Positions 1 through 8,653 of a stretch of 56,841 nt of DNA are shown here, piece after piece. A model generated the notes under the pieces. That model ran no database searches and was not told where the DNA came from. It saw only the letters and a program-made list of their open reading frames with translations. Numbering within the stretch: the stretch's first letter is position 1; each line of letters starts with the position of its first letter. The stretch covers positions 1-56,841 of the forward strand of contig JAHEDX010000017.1 of the NCBI GenBank assembly GCA_024641005.1, given 5' to 3'. The stretch comes from Acidimicrobiaceae bacterium. Its GTDB lineage: Bacteria > Actinomycetota > Acidimicrobiia > Acidimicrobiales > Ilumatobacteraceae. The position numbers and the translations under genes are program-made.

Positions 1-7
1 CCGCACC

Positions 8-1297
8 ATGAGGTTGCTGGCATCCCAGGTGGCGGACGCGACTGGCGGCACGTTGGTCGGCCCGGATGTCGAGGTCGACGGCGCGTCGTTCGATTCGCGT
101 TCGATCGCTACCCGAGAACTGTTCGTGCCGCTGGTGGCGGAGCGCGACGGCCACGAGTTCATCGAGAACGCGTTGGCCGCGGGCGCCACCGCATATCTCA
201 CCAGCGCTCAGGTGGTGGGCGGAACCGCCATCGTGGTGGCAGACACCGGAGCAGCGCTCATGTCACTCGCCGCATGGGCGAGACGCCGTCTCGACATCCC
301 GGTCATCGGCATCACCGGCAGTGTGGGGAAGACCAGCACGAAAGATCTCGTCGCGGCTGCCCTCGGCGCGACGAGATCGGTGACGGCCAACGTCCGAAGT
401 TTCAACAACGAACAGGGCCTGCCGGTCACGATCCTGGGTGCCCCCGACGGAGTGCAGGCCCTGGTGGTCGAGATGGGCATGCGCGGCTTCCGTGAGATCG
501 CCCGCCTCTGTGACGTGGCATCGCCGACGATCGGCGTGGTCACCGCGGTTGCGTCGTCGCACACCGAGCGCGTCGGCGGCATCGATGGTGTCGCCGTCGC
601 GAAGCGGGAGCTGGTCGAGGCGCTCGCCGGATCAGGCACTGCGATCCTCAACGCCGACGACGAGCGCGTGGCTGCGATGGCGCACCACACGGCCGCCTCG
701 GTCGTCACCTACGGAGTGAGCGGTGAGGTGCGGATCTCCGAGATCGCACTCGATGCTCTGGCTCGCCCCTCGTTCCGCGTCGACACGCCCTGGGGGAGCG
801 GTCAGGTACGGCTCGCCGTCAGCGGAGTGCACATGGCCTCGAATGCCGCGGCGGCGATCGCGATAGCGGGAGTGGTCGAGGGACGCATCGATGCCGCCCT
901 CGATGCGCTGGGGTCGGCGACCGTGTCCGGAATGCGCATGGAGGTCAGCCGCGCGCCGAGCGGCGCGGTGATCGTGAACGACGCGTACAACGCCAACCCC
1001 GACTCGATGAGGGCTGCGCTCGAAGCGCTGAGCCGGATCGAGGCGCGCCGCCGGATCGCGGTGCTCGGGCCGATGGCAGAGCTCGACGAACCTGCGGCCG
1101 GGCATCAGCGCGTGATGGACGATGCCATCCAACGAGGAATCGAGGTGATCGCCGTCGGCACCGATCTCTATGGTGTCCGTCCGGTCGCTGATCCGGTGGC
1201 GGCCGTCGGCGATGTCGGAGCCGGCGATGCCGTGCTGGTGAAGGCCAGCCGGGTGGGTGGTCTCGAACGGATCGCCAAGGCCCTGCTCGAAGGTTGA
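8..1297 (+). CDS. murF: UDP-N-acetylmuramoyl-tripeptide--D-Ala-D-Ala ligase
   Basis: Adds D-Ala-D-Ala to the UDP-MurNAc tripeptide, the last cytoplasmic step of peptidoglycan precursor synthesis. The 429-residue product has the Mur-ligase N-terminal domain, an ATP loop reading GITGSVGKTSTKD near residue 100, the NDAYNANPDSM motif near residue 325, and a C-terminal end reading VLVKASRVGGLERIAKAL, so it looks full length though slightly short for the family. The ATG overlaps a possible TGA at 9-11, suggesting coupling to an upstream gene cut off by the window edge, perhaps murE; that is inference. No mraY follows: the next gene is an unrelated exporter on the other strand. Confidence 0.93.
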   Translation: MRLLASQVADATGGTLVGPDVEVDGASFDSRSIATRELFVPLVAERDGHEFIENALAAGATAYLTSAQVVGGTAIVVADTGAALMSLAAWARRRLDIPVIGITGSVGKTSTKDLVAAALGATRSVTANVRSFNNEQGLPVTILGAPDGVQALVVEMGMRGFREIARLCDVASPTIGVVTAVASSHTERVGGIDGVAVAKRELVEALAGSGTAILNADDERVAAMAHHTAASVVTYGVSGEVRISEIALDALARPSFRVDTPWGSGQVRLAVSGVHMASNAAAAIAIAGVVEGRIDAALDALGSATVSGMRMEVSRAPSGAVIVNDAYNANPDSMRAALEALSRIEARRRIAVLGPMAELDEPAAGHQRVMDDAIQRGIEVIAVGTDLYGVRPVADPVAAVGDVGAGDAVLVKASRVGGLERIAKALLEG

Positions 1298-1333
1298 ACC
1301 GGGCCGGCGCAGCGAGGCGACGGTCCACCCATG

Positions 1334-2650
1334 TCAGAACAGCCGGTTGGCGTTGACGGGCTGGAATGGTTCGCCGCCGGCCTCGATAGGGAGGAAATCG
1401 CGTTCGCCCAGGCGACCGAGATTGGCCCACCAGGCCAGAAAGACGGCGAACACCGCCCCGAACCCGAGCACCCACCGGGCGCCGACCGCGTCCATGATCG
1501 GCCCGGCGATCAGGTTCCCGATCGGAATCGTGCCACCGAAGGCCATGAACCACAGCGGCATCGCCGATGCTCGCTCGTGGTCGGCCAGGTTCTGTTGCAG
1601 CACCGATGACAATGCAGTGGCCGACATGAAGTAGACGAAGCCCAGCGCGGCGGCGAACGGGAGCGCAACCACGACCGACGACATCAGCGAGAAGATTCCC
1701 AGGAAGACCGCGAACGCCAGCATCCCGATCGGGATCAGGCGCCGCTTGTCGAAGTTGGCCAACCACGTGCCCACGGCCAATGCACCGAAGAACGCGCCGA
1801 GACCCCACACGACGTACAGCAGTTTGTAGCTGCCGCCCGTCGCCTCGATGCCGAAGTTGAGGCGGGCCACCGACGGGAACAACCCGATGTACGGCAGGCA
1901 GACCAGGGAGAACATGAACATCGTGAGCAACGAACGGCTCAGCACCCTGCGACCGCGAACGACATTGATGCCGCTCATCAGCTTTCGCCAACCGCGCTCG
2001 GGCAGGTCGCCCGACGCCTGTGGCAGGGCGATGAAGAACAGGGGAGCGATGAGGAACAGGTAGGTCGCCGAGTTGACGAGGAAGAGCTGGGCGATCGAGA
2101 ACCCGATCGCCGCCAGCAACGCAGCGATGGCGGGGCCGAGGATGCGGGTGCCGTTGATCATGGCGGAGTTGAGGCTGATGGCCCCGGCGAGGTCCTGGCG
2201 GTCGACCAGCATCGGGATGCTGGCGCTGAACGCAGGGGCGTTGACGGTGTTGGCGATGCCGAGGGCCAACTGTGCGCCGAACAGCGACCACAGCGGGGCG
2301 TGGCGCCACACCAGGACGGCGAGCACGATCGACAGGATCATCATGACCGACTGCATCGCGATGACGAGTCTGGTGCGGTTCAGCCGGTCGGCCAGCATCC
2401 CGGCCGGAATCGACAGCAACAGCAACGGCCCGAGCTGCACGAACACCAACAAGCCGACCAGGGTCGCCGAGCCGGTGCGGCTGTCGACGTATGCGGGCAG
2501 CGTGAAGTTCTGCATCCAGGTGCCGATGCTCGACAGCGCGGTGCCGATGAACAGGATGCGAAAGCCACGGTATGACAGAGCCGCCCGGGCGGTGCCGGGT
2601 CGGTGGTGGTGCAGATGGTGCTCGGTGGGTTCTGTGGTGACGGTCGACAT
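1334..2650 (-). CDS. MFS transporter (MFS_3/EntS-like exporter)
   Basis: A 438-residue polytopic membrane protein with about twelve hydrophobic helices and the major-facilitator loop reading ADRLNRTRL around residue 128. The start FRILFIGTALSSIGTWMQNF-like layout resembles the MFS_3 group that includes enterobactin and drug exporters. The substrate cannot be read from sequence. It ends tail to tail with murF. Upstream lies a TATCTT -10 element (2677-2682, minus strand) immediately followed by a perfect TTGACC/GGTCAA dyad, so the gene is probably repressed by a dimeric regulator not encoded nearby. Confidence 0.85.
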   Translation of the reverse strand: MSTVTTEPTEHHLHHHRPGTARAALSYRGFRILFIGTALSSIGTWMQNFTLPAYVDSRTGSATLVGLLVFVQLGPLLLLSIPAGMLADRLNRTRLVIAMQSVMMILSIVLAVLVWRHAPLWSLFGAQLALGIANTVNAPAFSASIPMLVDRQDLAGAISLNSAMINGTRILGPAIAALLAAIGFSIAQLFLVNSATYLFLIAPLFFIALPQASGDLPERGWRKLMSGINVVRGRRVLSRSLLTMFMFSLVCLPYIGLFPSVARLNFGIEATGGSYKLLYVVWGLGAFFGALAVGTWLANFDKRRLIPIGMLAFAVFLGIFSLMSSVVVALPFAAALGFVYFMSATALSSVLQQNLADHERASAMPLWFMAFGGTIPIGNLIAGPIMDAVGARWVLGFGAVFAVFLAWWANLGRLGERDFLPIEAGGEPFQPVNANRLF

Positions 2651-2662
2651 GTCGGTGGTGGG

Positions 2663-2678
2663 TTGACCAGTGGGTCAA
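2663..2678. promoter_or_regulatory. Putative operator dyad, TTGACC-N4-GGTCAA
   Basis: A perfect 6-4-6 inverted repeat lies 13 bases before the MFS start. It abuts the minus-strand hexamer TATCTT (2677-2682), so a bound dimer would cover the predicted transcription start. The half-site TTGACC can also serve as a -35 sequence on either strand. The regulator is unknown. Confidence 0.5.
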
Positions 2679-2733
2679 GATACCGGTTGTGGTCCGCGCT
2701 GACGGTGTGTGCCCGCGCGAAGCTCGAGGTTCC

Positions 2734-2898
2734 ATGTCACACTGCGACTCCGTCTCCCCGGCTCCGAACCAACCGCAGCAGTGCCGATCCCCACTGGGCA
2801 CGTACCCCGAGTGTCCACTGTGCGGAGGTGACCTGTTCCCCGAGCACGCGCACTTCAAGTGCGCTGGCTGTGGCTGGCGCGACAGCTGTTGCGACTGA
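2734..2898 (+). CDS. Small zinc-ribbon protein
   Basis: A 54-residue protein whose second half carries CPLCGG and CAGCGW about 20 residues apart, a treble of CxxC knuckles that should bind one zinc ion, ending in a further Cys pair (SCCD). Small proteins of this pattern are conserved in actinobacteria and cyanobacteria without known function. ATG 2734 is preferred because it sits just before the conserved part; an in-frame start at 2689 would add 15 poorly composed residues. It is divergent from the MFS gene and lies 10 bases before the pterin dehydratase fusion. Confidence 0.6.
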   Translation: MSHCDSVSPAPNQPQQCRSPLGTYPECPLCGGDLFPEHAHFKCAGCGWRDSCCD

Positions 2899-2908
2899 TC
2901 GTCTGCCG

Positions 2909-3562
2909 ATGCACTACACCGCCGTCAGCGCTGCCGAGTTCGCCGAGATCGACGGGCTCGACGAGTGGCGTTACGTGCTGGGTGCGATCCGCGCCGACTT
3001 CACCGCGCCGTCCTTCCCGGCGGCGGCAGCGTTCACCGGGGCGATCGCAGGCGCTGCTGAGCGCACGATGCACCATCCAGACATCGACGTGCGGTACCCG
3101 GGTCGGGTTCGCGTCGTGCTGACCACCCACGCGACCGGTTGCCTGACCACACTCGACATCGAGCTCGCCCACGAGATCTCGGCGATCGCGGCGGCGGGCG
3201 GCGTCACCGGTGCACCGGCGACCGTGCAGGCGCTCGAGTTCGCGATCGACACGATGGACGCCGAGCGGATCCGTCCGTTCTGGGCAGCGGTGCTGGGGTA
3301 TCGGGACGACCGCGGATCGCTCGTCGATCCGCTCCGGTCCGGACCGCCGATGTGGTTCCAGCAGATGGACGAGCCTCGAACCGAGCGAGGCAGATTCCAC
3401 GTCGACATCTCGGTACCGCACGACGTCGCCCAGCAGCGGATCACGGCCGGTCTCGCGGCCGGGGGCACGCTGGTCAGCGACGCCCATGCAAGGTCATGGT
3501 GGATCCTCGCCGACGCAGACGGCAACGAGGCCTGCATCTCCACCTGGCAGGACCGCGACTGA
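2909..3562 (+). CDS. 4a-hydroxytetrahydrobiopterin dehydratase fused to a VOC domain
   Basis: A 217-residue two-domain protein. Residues 1-95 resemble pterin-4a-carbinolamine dehydratase, with the motif HHPDIDVRY and the later TTHATGCLTTLDIELA carrying the conserved His and Asp residues. Residues 105-217 form one glyoxalase/VOC-type beta-alpha unit (ALEFAIDTMD ... FHVDISVP ... ILADADGNEACI). The dehydratase half would recycle oxidised pterin or act as a binding fold. No aromatic amino acid hydroxylase is nearby, so the physiological substrate is open. ATG 2909 was chosen because homology begins there; the frame is open further upstream. Confidence 0.8.
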   Translation: MHYTAVSAAEFAEIDGLDEWRYVLGAIRADFTAPSFPAAAAFTGAIAGAAERTMHHPDIDVRYPGRVRVVLTTHATGCLTTLDIELAHEISAIAAAGGVTGAPATVQALEFAIDTMDAERIRPFWAAVLGYRDDRGSLVDPLRSGPPMWFQQMDEPRTERGRFHVDISVPHDVAQQRITAGLAAGGTLVSDAHARSWWILADADGNEACISTWQDRD

Positions 3563-3601
3563 CGACCCCGCCTCGTCGGATGCAATCTTCGGAGCCGGAC
3601 G

Positions 3602-4645
3602 TCAGCCGTTGACCAGATCGGCGAGCATCGCCAGCTGACTGGCCTTTCCGCTCAACAACACGGTGGTCAGGCAGGTCTCTTTCCAGCGCGCGAGGTCGTC
3701 GCGGATCTTGTCGATCGGGCCGACGAGCGCGACGTCCTCGACCATTTCGAGCGGGATCAGCGCTGCTGCTTCCTGCTTCTTGCCTTCGAGATAGAGCGCC
3801 TGCACCTTGAGCGCGACCTCCTCCCACCCCATCCTGGCGAACACGTCGAAGTGGAAGTTTGCGTCCTTGGCGCCCATGCCGCCGGCGTAGAGGGCCACCA
3901 TCGGACGCATGAGGTCGGCGCACTGTTCGGCGTCGTCGCCGGGGATGATCGTCAGCATCGAGGCGACGTCGAAGCGCTCTGCCTTGCCGGCCTCGCCGCT
4001 GGCTTCGAACCCGATCCGCAGACGGTCGCGGTACCAGCCGTCGTCTTTGGGCGAGAAGAACAAGGGCAGCCAGCCGTCGCAGATTTCTGCAGCGAGCGAG
4101 ACGTTCTTGGGCCCCTCGGCGCCGAGATAGATGGGGATGTCGGTTCGTAGCGGATGCACCGTGGCCTTCAGGGCCTTGCCGATCCCGAGCCCGTCGTCGC
4201 CGGCGTACGGCATGTCGTAGTGGCGGCCGTGGAACTCGACAGGCCCCTCGCGTCGTATGATCTCGCGAACGATCTGTACGTATTCACGCGTGCGCTCGAG
4301 CGGTCGAGGGTACGGCTGGCCGTACCAGCCTTCGACGACCTGCGGGCCCGAGGCCCCGAGCCCGAGGATGAACCGGCCGCCCGACAGGTGGTCCATCGTG
4401 AGCGCCGACATCGCGGTCGCCGCAGGCGTGCGGGCCGACATCTGGGCGATCGACGTGCCGAGCTTGATGTTCTCGGTGTGGGAGCCCCACCAGGCCAGCG
4501 GGGTGAGGCAGTCGCTGCCGTAGGCCTCCGCCGTCCAGAACGAATCGAAGCCGAGCCGGTCGGCCTGCTGGATAGCGTCGAGGGCGCCGGCGGGAGGTGC
4601 CGACGACCAGTAACCGGTCGAGTAGCCGAGTTTGAAGTCTGACAT
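3602..4645 (-). CDS. LLM-class F420-dependent oxidoreductase
   Basis: A 347-residue TIM-barrel protein of the luciferase-like monooxygenase family. The N-terminus reads FKLGYSTGYW, followed by ADRLGFDSFWTAEAYGSDC, the typical first strand and helix. GASGPQVVEGWYGQPYP is the usual F420-binding-loop region and YLGAEGPKNVSLAAEICDGW is characteristic of F420-linked members in actinobacteria. It is divergent from arfB with 26 bases between starts. The degenerate hexamer CACGAT lies seven bases before its ATG, in the position of a leaderless -10. The substrate is unknown. Confidence 0.88.
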   Translation of the reverse strand: MSDFKLGYSTGYWSSAPPAGALDAIQQADRLGFDSFWTAEAYGSDCLTPLAWWGSHTENIKLGTSIAQMSARTPAATAMSALTMDHLSGGRFILGLGASGPQVVEGWYGQPYPRPLERTREYVQIVREIIRREGPVEFHGRHYDMPYAGDDGLGIGKALKATVHPLRTDIPIYLGAEGPKNVSLAAEICDGWLPLFFSPKDDGWYRDRLRIGFEASGEAGKAERFDVASMLTIIPGDDAEQCADLMRPMVALYAGGMGAKDANFHFDVFARMGWEEVALKVQALYLEGKKQEAAALIPLEMVEDVALVGPIDKIRDDLARWKETCLTTVLLSGKASQLAMLADLVNG

Positions 4646-4671
4646 GCCCCTGATCGTGGCAGGCTGGCCGC

Positions 4672-5085
4672 ATGAACGACGATCTGATCGTCACACGGTC
4701 GGTGAAGATCCCGCGCCACGAGTTGCAGGTGTCGTTCAGCGCGTCCGGTGGCCCTGGCGGTCAGCATGCCAACAAGGCGGCAACCAGGGTCGAGTTGCGG
4801 TTCGACGTCGCCGACTCGTCGGCATTGTCGCCCGGGCAGCGCCAGCGGGTGATCGACCGCCTGGGCGACGAGGTCCGCGTCGTCGTCGACGACGAACGCA
4901 GCCAGCTCCGCAACCGGGCATTGGCCGAGGAGCGGTTGGTCGCGCGCCTGCAGTCGGCCCTGCACGTCGAACGCCCGCGACGTCCGACGAGACCGACCAA
5001 GGGGTCGAAGAAGCGGCGTCTCGAGGCCAAGCAACGACGCGGTGAGATCAAGCGACAGCGCCGCCGTCCGGGTCGCGACGACTGA
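4672..5085 (+). CDS. arfB: Alternative ribosome-rescue peptidyl-tRNA hydrolase ArfB
   Basis: A 137-residue protein of the YaeJ/ICT1 class. It releases nascent peptides from ribosomes stalled at mRNA 3' ends. The catalytic loop SGGPGGQHANK with the GGQ tripeptide lies near residues 26-36. The C-terminal 40 residues are almost all Lys and Arg (GSKKRRLEAKQRRGEIKRQ), the tail that enters the empty mRNA channel. Length fits ArfB and excludes a full release factor. The start is preceded by CAGGCT, a one-base variant of the TANNNT box, at six bases. Confidence 0.93.
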   Translation: MNDDLIVTRSVKIPRHELQVSFSASGGPGGQHANKAATRVELRFDVADSSALSPGQRQRVIDRLGDEVRVVVDDERSQLRNRALAEERLVARLQSALHVERPRRPTRPTKGSKKRRLEAKQRRGEIKRQRRRPGRDD

Positions 5086-5093
5086 CGAGCGGC

Positions 5094-5109
5094 CCCGGCG
5101 AAGGCCGGG
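5094..5109. terminator. Hairpin between convergent arfB and P450 genes
   Basis: CCCGGC-GAAG-GCCGGG forms a perfect six-pair stem filling most of the 24 bases between the two stop codons. It has no T-run, so any termination would be of the structure-only type common in high-GC actinobacteria. Confidence 0.45.
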
Positions 5110-6333
5110 TCAGGTGGGGGTGAAACGGATCGGGAGGTGCTCGGGGCCGAAGATGCCGGCGGTCGCCGATTTCCAGCTGATCTCGCCGGCCAGTTCGAGG
5201 TCGGGCAGCCGCGTGGCCATGATCGCCAGGGCCTCTTGTTGTTCGGCGCGGGCGAGGGCGGCGCCGAGGCAGTAGTGGATTCCCGACCCGAACGTGAGTT
5301 GGGGCTTGTCGGGCGGATCGCGGGTGATGTCGAACGTGCCCGGATGCTCGAACACCGTCGGATCGAGGTTGGCCTGGGCGAGCGACGGGGCGATGAAGCT
5401 GCCTTTCGGGAACAGCAGATCGCGGTACTCGATGTCCTCGCTGGCGAACCGGGCCGTGCCTCGAACGGTGCCGAAGTAGCGCATCGTCTCCTCGACGGCG
5501 CGCGGTGCGAGTTCGGGATGTTCGGCGAGCAGCTGCCACTGGTCGGGATGTTTGGCGAACAACGACACCGAGCACCCGAGCTGGTTGCGTGTGGTGTCGG
5601 TGCCCGCCATCAGCACCGCGTCGCACAGTCCGATGAGCTCGGCGTGGGTGAGACGATCTCCGTCGGACTCGGCGGCGATCAGCGACGAGATGAGGTCGTC
5701 GCTGGGAGTCGAGCGACGCTGTTCGATGATGTCGCTGACGTAGGCGTCGAGCTCGTCCTGGGCTCGGATGATCGTCGGCATGTCCTCGTGCAGGTTGCCG
5801 TTGAAGATCCGGAAGATGTCGGTGGCCCATTCGGAGAACAGCTTCCAGTCATCCTTCGGGGCGCCGAACAGTTCGCAGATGATGGGGATGGGGTAGGGCT
5901 CGCAGAAGTCGACCGCCAGGTCGGCCTCGCCTTTCGATGTGAATTCGTCGAGCAGTTCGTTGACGACGCGGCGCATGTAGGGCCGCAAGGCATCGGCATG
6001 GCGGGGTGAGAATGCCGGTCCGACGAGGCGGCGAAGCCGCGTGTGCTCGTCACCTTCGGCCGACAGGATCGAGGTGCGCCGCCGGGCGAGCCACTCGGGA
6101 TTGTCGATCCCCGACATCTCCATGATCTTGCCCGAGGCACTGTGCCACCGCTTGTCGCGAAGCATGGCGACGACATCGTCATAGTGCAGGATCGAGTAGC
6201 CGAACATGTTGCGGGCGATCCACGACTCGCCGGCGGCCTTGGCGACGGTTGCTCGCTGCTGGTCGGCGGTGACCGTGCCGTCGTCGGCCCAGGTGAGATC
6301 CGGGATGTCGAGGTCGGAGACCGGTGTTGCCAT
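5110..6333 (-). CDS. Cytochrome P450
   Basis: A 407-residue bacterial class P450. The I-helix reads LMAGTDTTRNQL (acid-alcohol pair for O2 activation), the K-helix ExxR is EETMRY, and the heme loop is FGSGIHYCLGAAL with Cys355 as the proximal ligand. Soluble, no N-terminal anchor. No ferredoxin or reductase gene is adjacent, so electrons must come from elsewhere. Substrate unknown. ATG 6333 is preferred over GTG 6336 because TAAGGT lies six bases before it. Confidence 0.94.
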   Translation of the reverse strand: MATPVSDLDIPDLTWADDGTVTADQQRATVAKAAGESWIARNMFGYSILHYDDVVAMLRDKRWHSASGKIMEMSGIDNPEWLARRRTSILSAEGDEHTRLRRLVGPAFSPRHADALRPYMRRVVNELLDEFTSKGEADLAVDFCEPYPIPIICELFGAPKDDWKLFSEWATDIFRIFNGNLHEDMPTIIRAQDELDAYVSDIIEQRRSTPSDDLISSLIAAESDGDRLTHAELIGLCDAVLMAGTDTTRNQLGCSVSLFAKHPDQWQLLAEHPELAPRAVEETMRYFGTVRGTARFASEDIEYRDLLFPKGSFIAPSLAQANLDPTVFEHPGTFDITRDPPDKPQLTFGSGIHYCLGAALARAEQQEALAIMATRLPDLELAGEISWKSATAGIFGPEHLPIRFTPT

Positions 6334-6339
6334 CACCCG

Positions 6340-6345
6340 ACCTTA
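6340..6345 (-). promoter_or_regulatory. Leaderless -10 box of the P450 gene
   Basis: TAAGGT on the minus strand, six bases before ATG 6333. Confidence 0.6.
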
Positions 6346-6378
6346 GGTGACAGGTATCGGCGGCATCGACGCGCCGCG

Positions 6379-7386
6379 TCAGTCGCGGCGTCGTCGTCGT
6401 CGGGGCGTCGAATCGGCGTTCGGGTCGGCGTCGACGCTGACCGCGTTGGTGAGCGGTCCTGTCGTCGCGATGATGTGCTCGATCGACGGGGTCTCGCCGG
6501 GCTGGAACTGATCGAGCTGGTGACGCATCTCGGCGAGATGGGCGGGCGAGGTGCCACAGCAGCCGCCGACGATCGTGGCCCCCGAGTCGACGGCCAACGT
6601 TGCGTACTGACCCATGAGTTCGGGGTTGCCGCTGTATTCGATCTCCGAACCTCTGAACTGCGGGACGCCGCAGTTGCTCTTGGCGATGATCACCGTATCG
6701 ATGTGGCGCATCTGCTGGATGGCGAGCAGCAGGTCGGAAGCCCCGACACCACAGTTGGCTCCGATGGCGAGCGGTGCCACCGGGAGATCGGCGAACACTT
6801 CGATCAGCTCGGTCGGTCGCAGGCCCATCATGGTTCGGCCGGCGGTGTCGAACGAGGCCGTCACCGTGTAGGGGAGGCCGACCTCGATCGCCGCCTGAGC
6901 AGCGGCCCGCATCTCCTGCGCAGCGGACTTCGTCTCGATCCAGGCGACGTCGGCTCCGCCGGCACGAAGGCCTTCGATCTCCTCGGCGAATGCTGCCACT
7001 GCCCCCTCGACCGTCATGGCCCCGAGCGGTTCGAGGAGCTCACCGGTGGGTCCGACCGAGCCCGCCACCACGACCGGTCTCGGGGCGGCCGCCGCCACCT
7101 CGGACGCGATGATCGCTGCCCGTTCGGCGATCTCGTGGGCGCGGTCTTGCGCTCCGTGCAGCTTGAGTCGGTACCGATTGCATCCGAACGTGTTGGTCAA
7201 GATGATGTCGGCGCCGGCGTCGACGAACTCTTGGTGGAGCTGGCGCACCTTCTCGGGGTGGTCGACGTTCCACATCTCGGGTGGTTCGCCGGGCCCCAAC
7301 CCCATGCCGAAGTAGTTGGTGCCGGTCGCTCCGTCCGCCAGCAGCGGGCGGTCGAGGGCGAGGAGGGCTTCGAGCGTTGTCCTCAT
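6379..7386 (-). CDS. Homocysteine S-methyltransferase (betaine-homocysteine type)
   Basis: A 335-residue TIM-barrel enzyme that moves a methyl group to homocysteine to make methionine. The zinc ligands are visible: Cys in GANCGVGASD and the paired Cys in GGCCGTSPAHLAEM. The N-terminal PLLADGATGTNYFGMGL is the family signature. It lacks cobalamin and folate domains, so it is not MetH; betaine, dimethylsulfonium compounds or S-methylmethionine are possible donors. The extreme C-terminus is an Arg-rich tail. The 75 bases to ald hold its own promoter, so it is transcribed separately. Confidence 0.85.
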   Translation of the reverse strand: MRTTLEALLALDRPLLADGATGTNYFGMGLGPGEPPEMWNVDHPEKVRQLHQEFVDAGADIILTNTFGCNRYRLKLHGAQDRAHEIAERAAIIASEVAAAAPRPVVVAGSVGPTGELLEPLGAMTVEGAVAAFAEEIEGLRAGGADVAWIETKSAAQEMRAAAQAAIEVGLPYTVTASFDTAGRTMMGLRPTELIEVFADLPVAPLAIGANCGVGASDLLLAIQQMRHIDTVIIAKSNCGVPQFRGSEIEYSGNPELMGQYATLAVDSGATIVGGCCGTSPAHLAEMRHQLDQFQPGETPSIEHIIATTGPLTNAVSVDADPNADSTPRRRRRRD

Positions 7387-7395
7387 GATGCCGTC

Positions 7396-7401
7396 ACGCT
7401 A
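7396..7401 (-). promoter_or_regulatory. Leaderless -10 box of the homocysteine methyltransferase
   Basis: TAGCGT on the minus strand, nine bases before ATG 7386. Confidence 0.55.
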
Positions 7402-7461
7402 TCTCGCCATCAGGGGTGGTCAGCCCCGCCGAGAGGCTCAGGCGAGCGGTATGGCAAGGGG

Positions 7462-8592
7462 TCAGGCGAAGGCGTCGACGGGGTCGGCTGCCTCGACGCC
7501 GAGGAATTCGGCGACCGGTCCGTTGGTGACGGCTCCGGCGACGGTGTTGACCCCGAGCGCCAATGCCGGGTCACGCCGTGCCGCGCCTGCAGCGCCGTGA
7601 ACGGCGACCTCGAGGATGTACGGCAAGGTGGCGTTCGTGAGGGCATACGTCGACGTGTGCGGTACGGCGCCCGGCATGTTGCCGACCGCGTAGTGCAGAA
7701 CGCCGTGTGTCTCGTAGGTCGGGTCGTCGTGGGTGGTTTCGCGTGTCGTCTCGATGCACCCGCCCTGGTCGACCGCGACATCGACGATCACCGCCCTGGG
7801 CTTCATCGAGCGCACCATGTCGTCCGAGACGACGACCGGCGCCCGGCCACCGGCGACGAGGACGGCGCCGATCACGAGATCGGCCTCGAGGACCGATCGT
7901 TCGATTGCCCCTCGGTTGGATGCGACGGTCACGATTCGGCCCTTGTGGATCTGGTCGACCCAGCGCAACCGATCGAGGTTCTTGTCGATCAGCACGACCT
8001 CGGCCTCCATGCCCGCGGCGATCCAGGCGGCGTTCCATCCGACGTTGCCGGCCCCCAGCACGACCACCTTGGCCGGGCGAACGCCAGGGGCGCCGCCCAT
8101 CAACACGCCACGGCCGCCGTTGTGGCGCTCGAGGCAGTGCGCCCCCATCTGCGGCGCCAGCCGTCCGGCGACCTCGCTCATGGGTGCCAGCAGCGGGAGG
8201 GCGCCATCGCTGGACTGCACGGTCTCGTAGGCGATGCCGGTGGTACCGGCATCGATCAACGCCTGAGCGACCTCCGGGTAGGCGGCCAGGTGCAGGTAGG
8301 TGAACAGCGTCAGGTCGGGCCGGAGGAAGCCGAACTCGTCGGGCTTGGGCTCCTTGACCTTGATCACCATCTGCTGCGCCCACGCGTCGGCGGCTGTGGG
8401 CACGATGTCGGCACCGGCAGCGACATAGTCGGCATCGCTGATCGAGGCTCCTTCGCCGGCGCCCGTCTCGACATAGACGTTGACACCGTGCCGTTCGAGT
8501 TCGCGCACGCCGTCAGGGGTCATCGCGACCCGGTGTTCGGCGGTCTTGACTTCCCTCGGAACGCCGACGGTGCTGATGGCAGGTGCAGACAT
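7462..8592 (-). CDS. ald: Alanine dehydrogenase
   Basis: NAD-dependent interconversion of L-alanine and pyruvate plus ammonium. The 376-residue product begins VGVPREVKTAEHRVAMTP, the Ald/PntA N-terminal signature, and has the Rossmann loop VVLGAGNVGWNAAWIA near residue 175. The start is ATG 8592, where homology begins; the frame is open further upstream. Divergently transcribed from an Lrp/AsnC-type regulator 61 bases away, an arrangement that in actinobacteria usually means direct control of ald by that regulator. Confidence 0.94.
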   Translation of the reverse strand: MSAPAISTVGVPREVKTAEHRVAMTPDGVRELERHGVNVYVETGAGEGASISDADYVAAGADIVPTAADAWAQQMVIKVKEPKPDEFGFLRPDLTLFTYLHLAAYPEVAQALIDAGTTGIAYETVQSSDGALPLLAPMSEVAGRLAPQMGAHCLERHNGGRGVLMGGAPGVRPAKVVVLGAGNVGWNAAWIAAGMEAEVVLIDKNLDRLRWVDQIHKGRIVTVASNRGAIERSVLEADLVIGAVLVAGGRAPVVVSDDMVRSMKPRAVIVDVAVDQGGCIETTRETTHDDPTYETHGVLHYAVGNMPGAVPHTSTYALTNATLPYILEVAVHGAAGAARRDPALALGVNTVAGAVTNGPVAEFLGVEAADPVDAFA

Positions 8593-8653
8593 GTGATCAT
8601 CATCGACGCCCGACGCCCTCGGGTGCGAGGGAGATACCTGGCAGAATGACGTG

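Noticed and set aside
945..2858. Long minus-strand frame overlapping the MFS gene and murF
   Set aside because: It is a shifted frame of the MFS gene: Arg/His-rich, without membrane helices.
6043..8649. An 868-codon open frame on the plus strand
   Set aside because: It runs antisense through P450, the methyltransferase and ald, all of which have clear motifs. No motif or promoter supports it.
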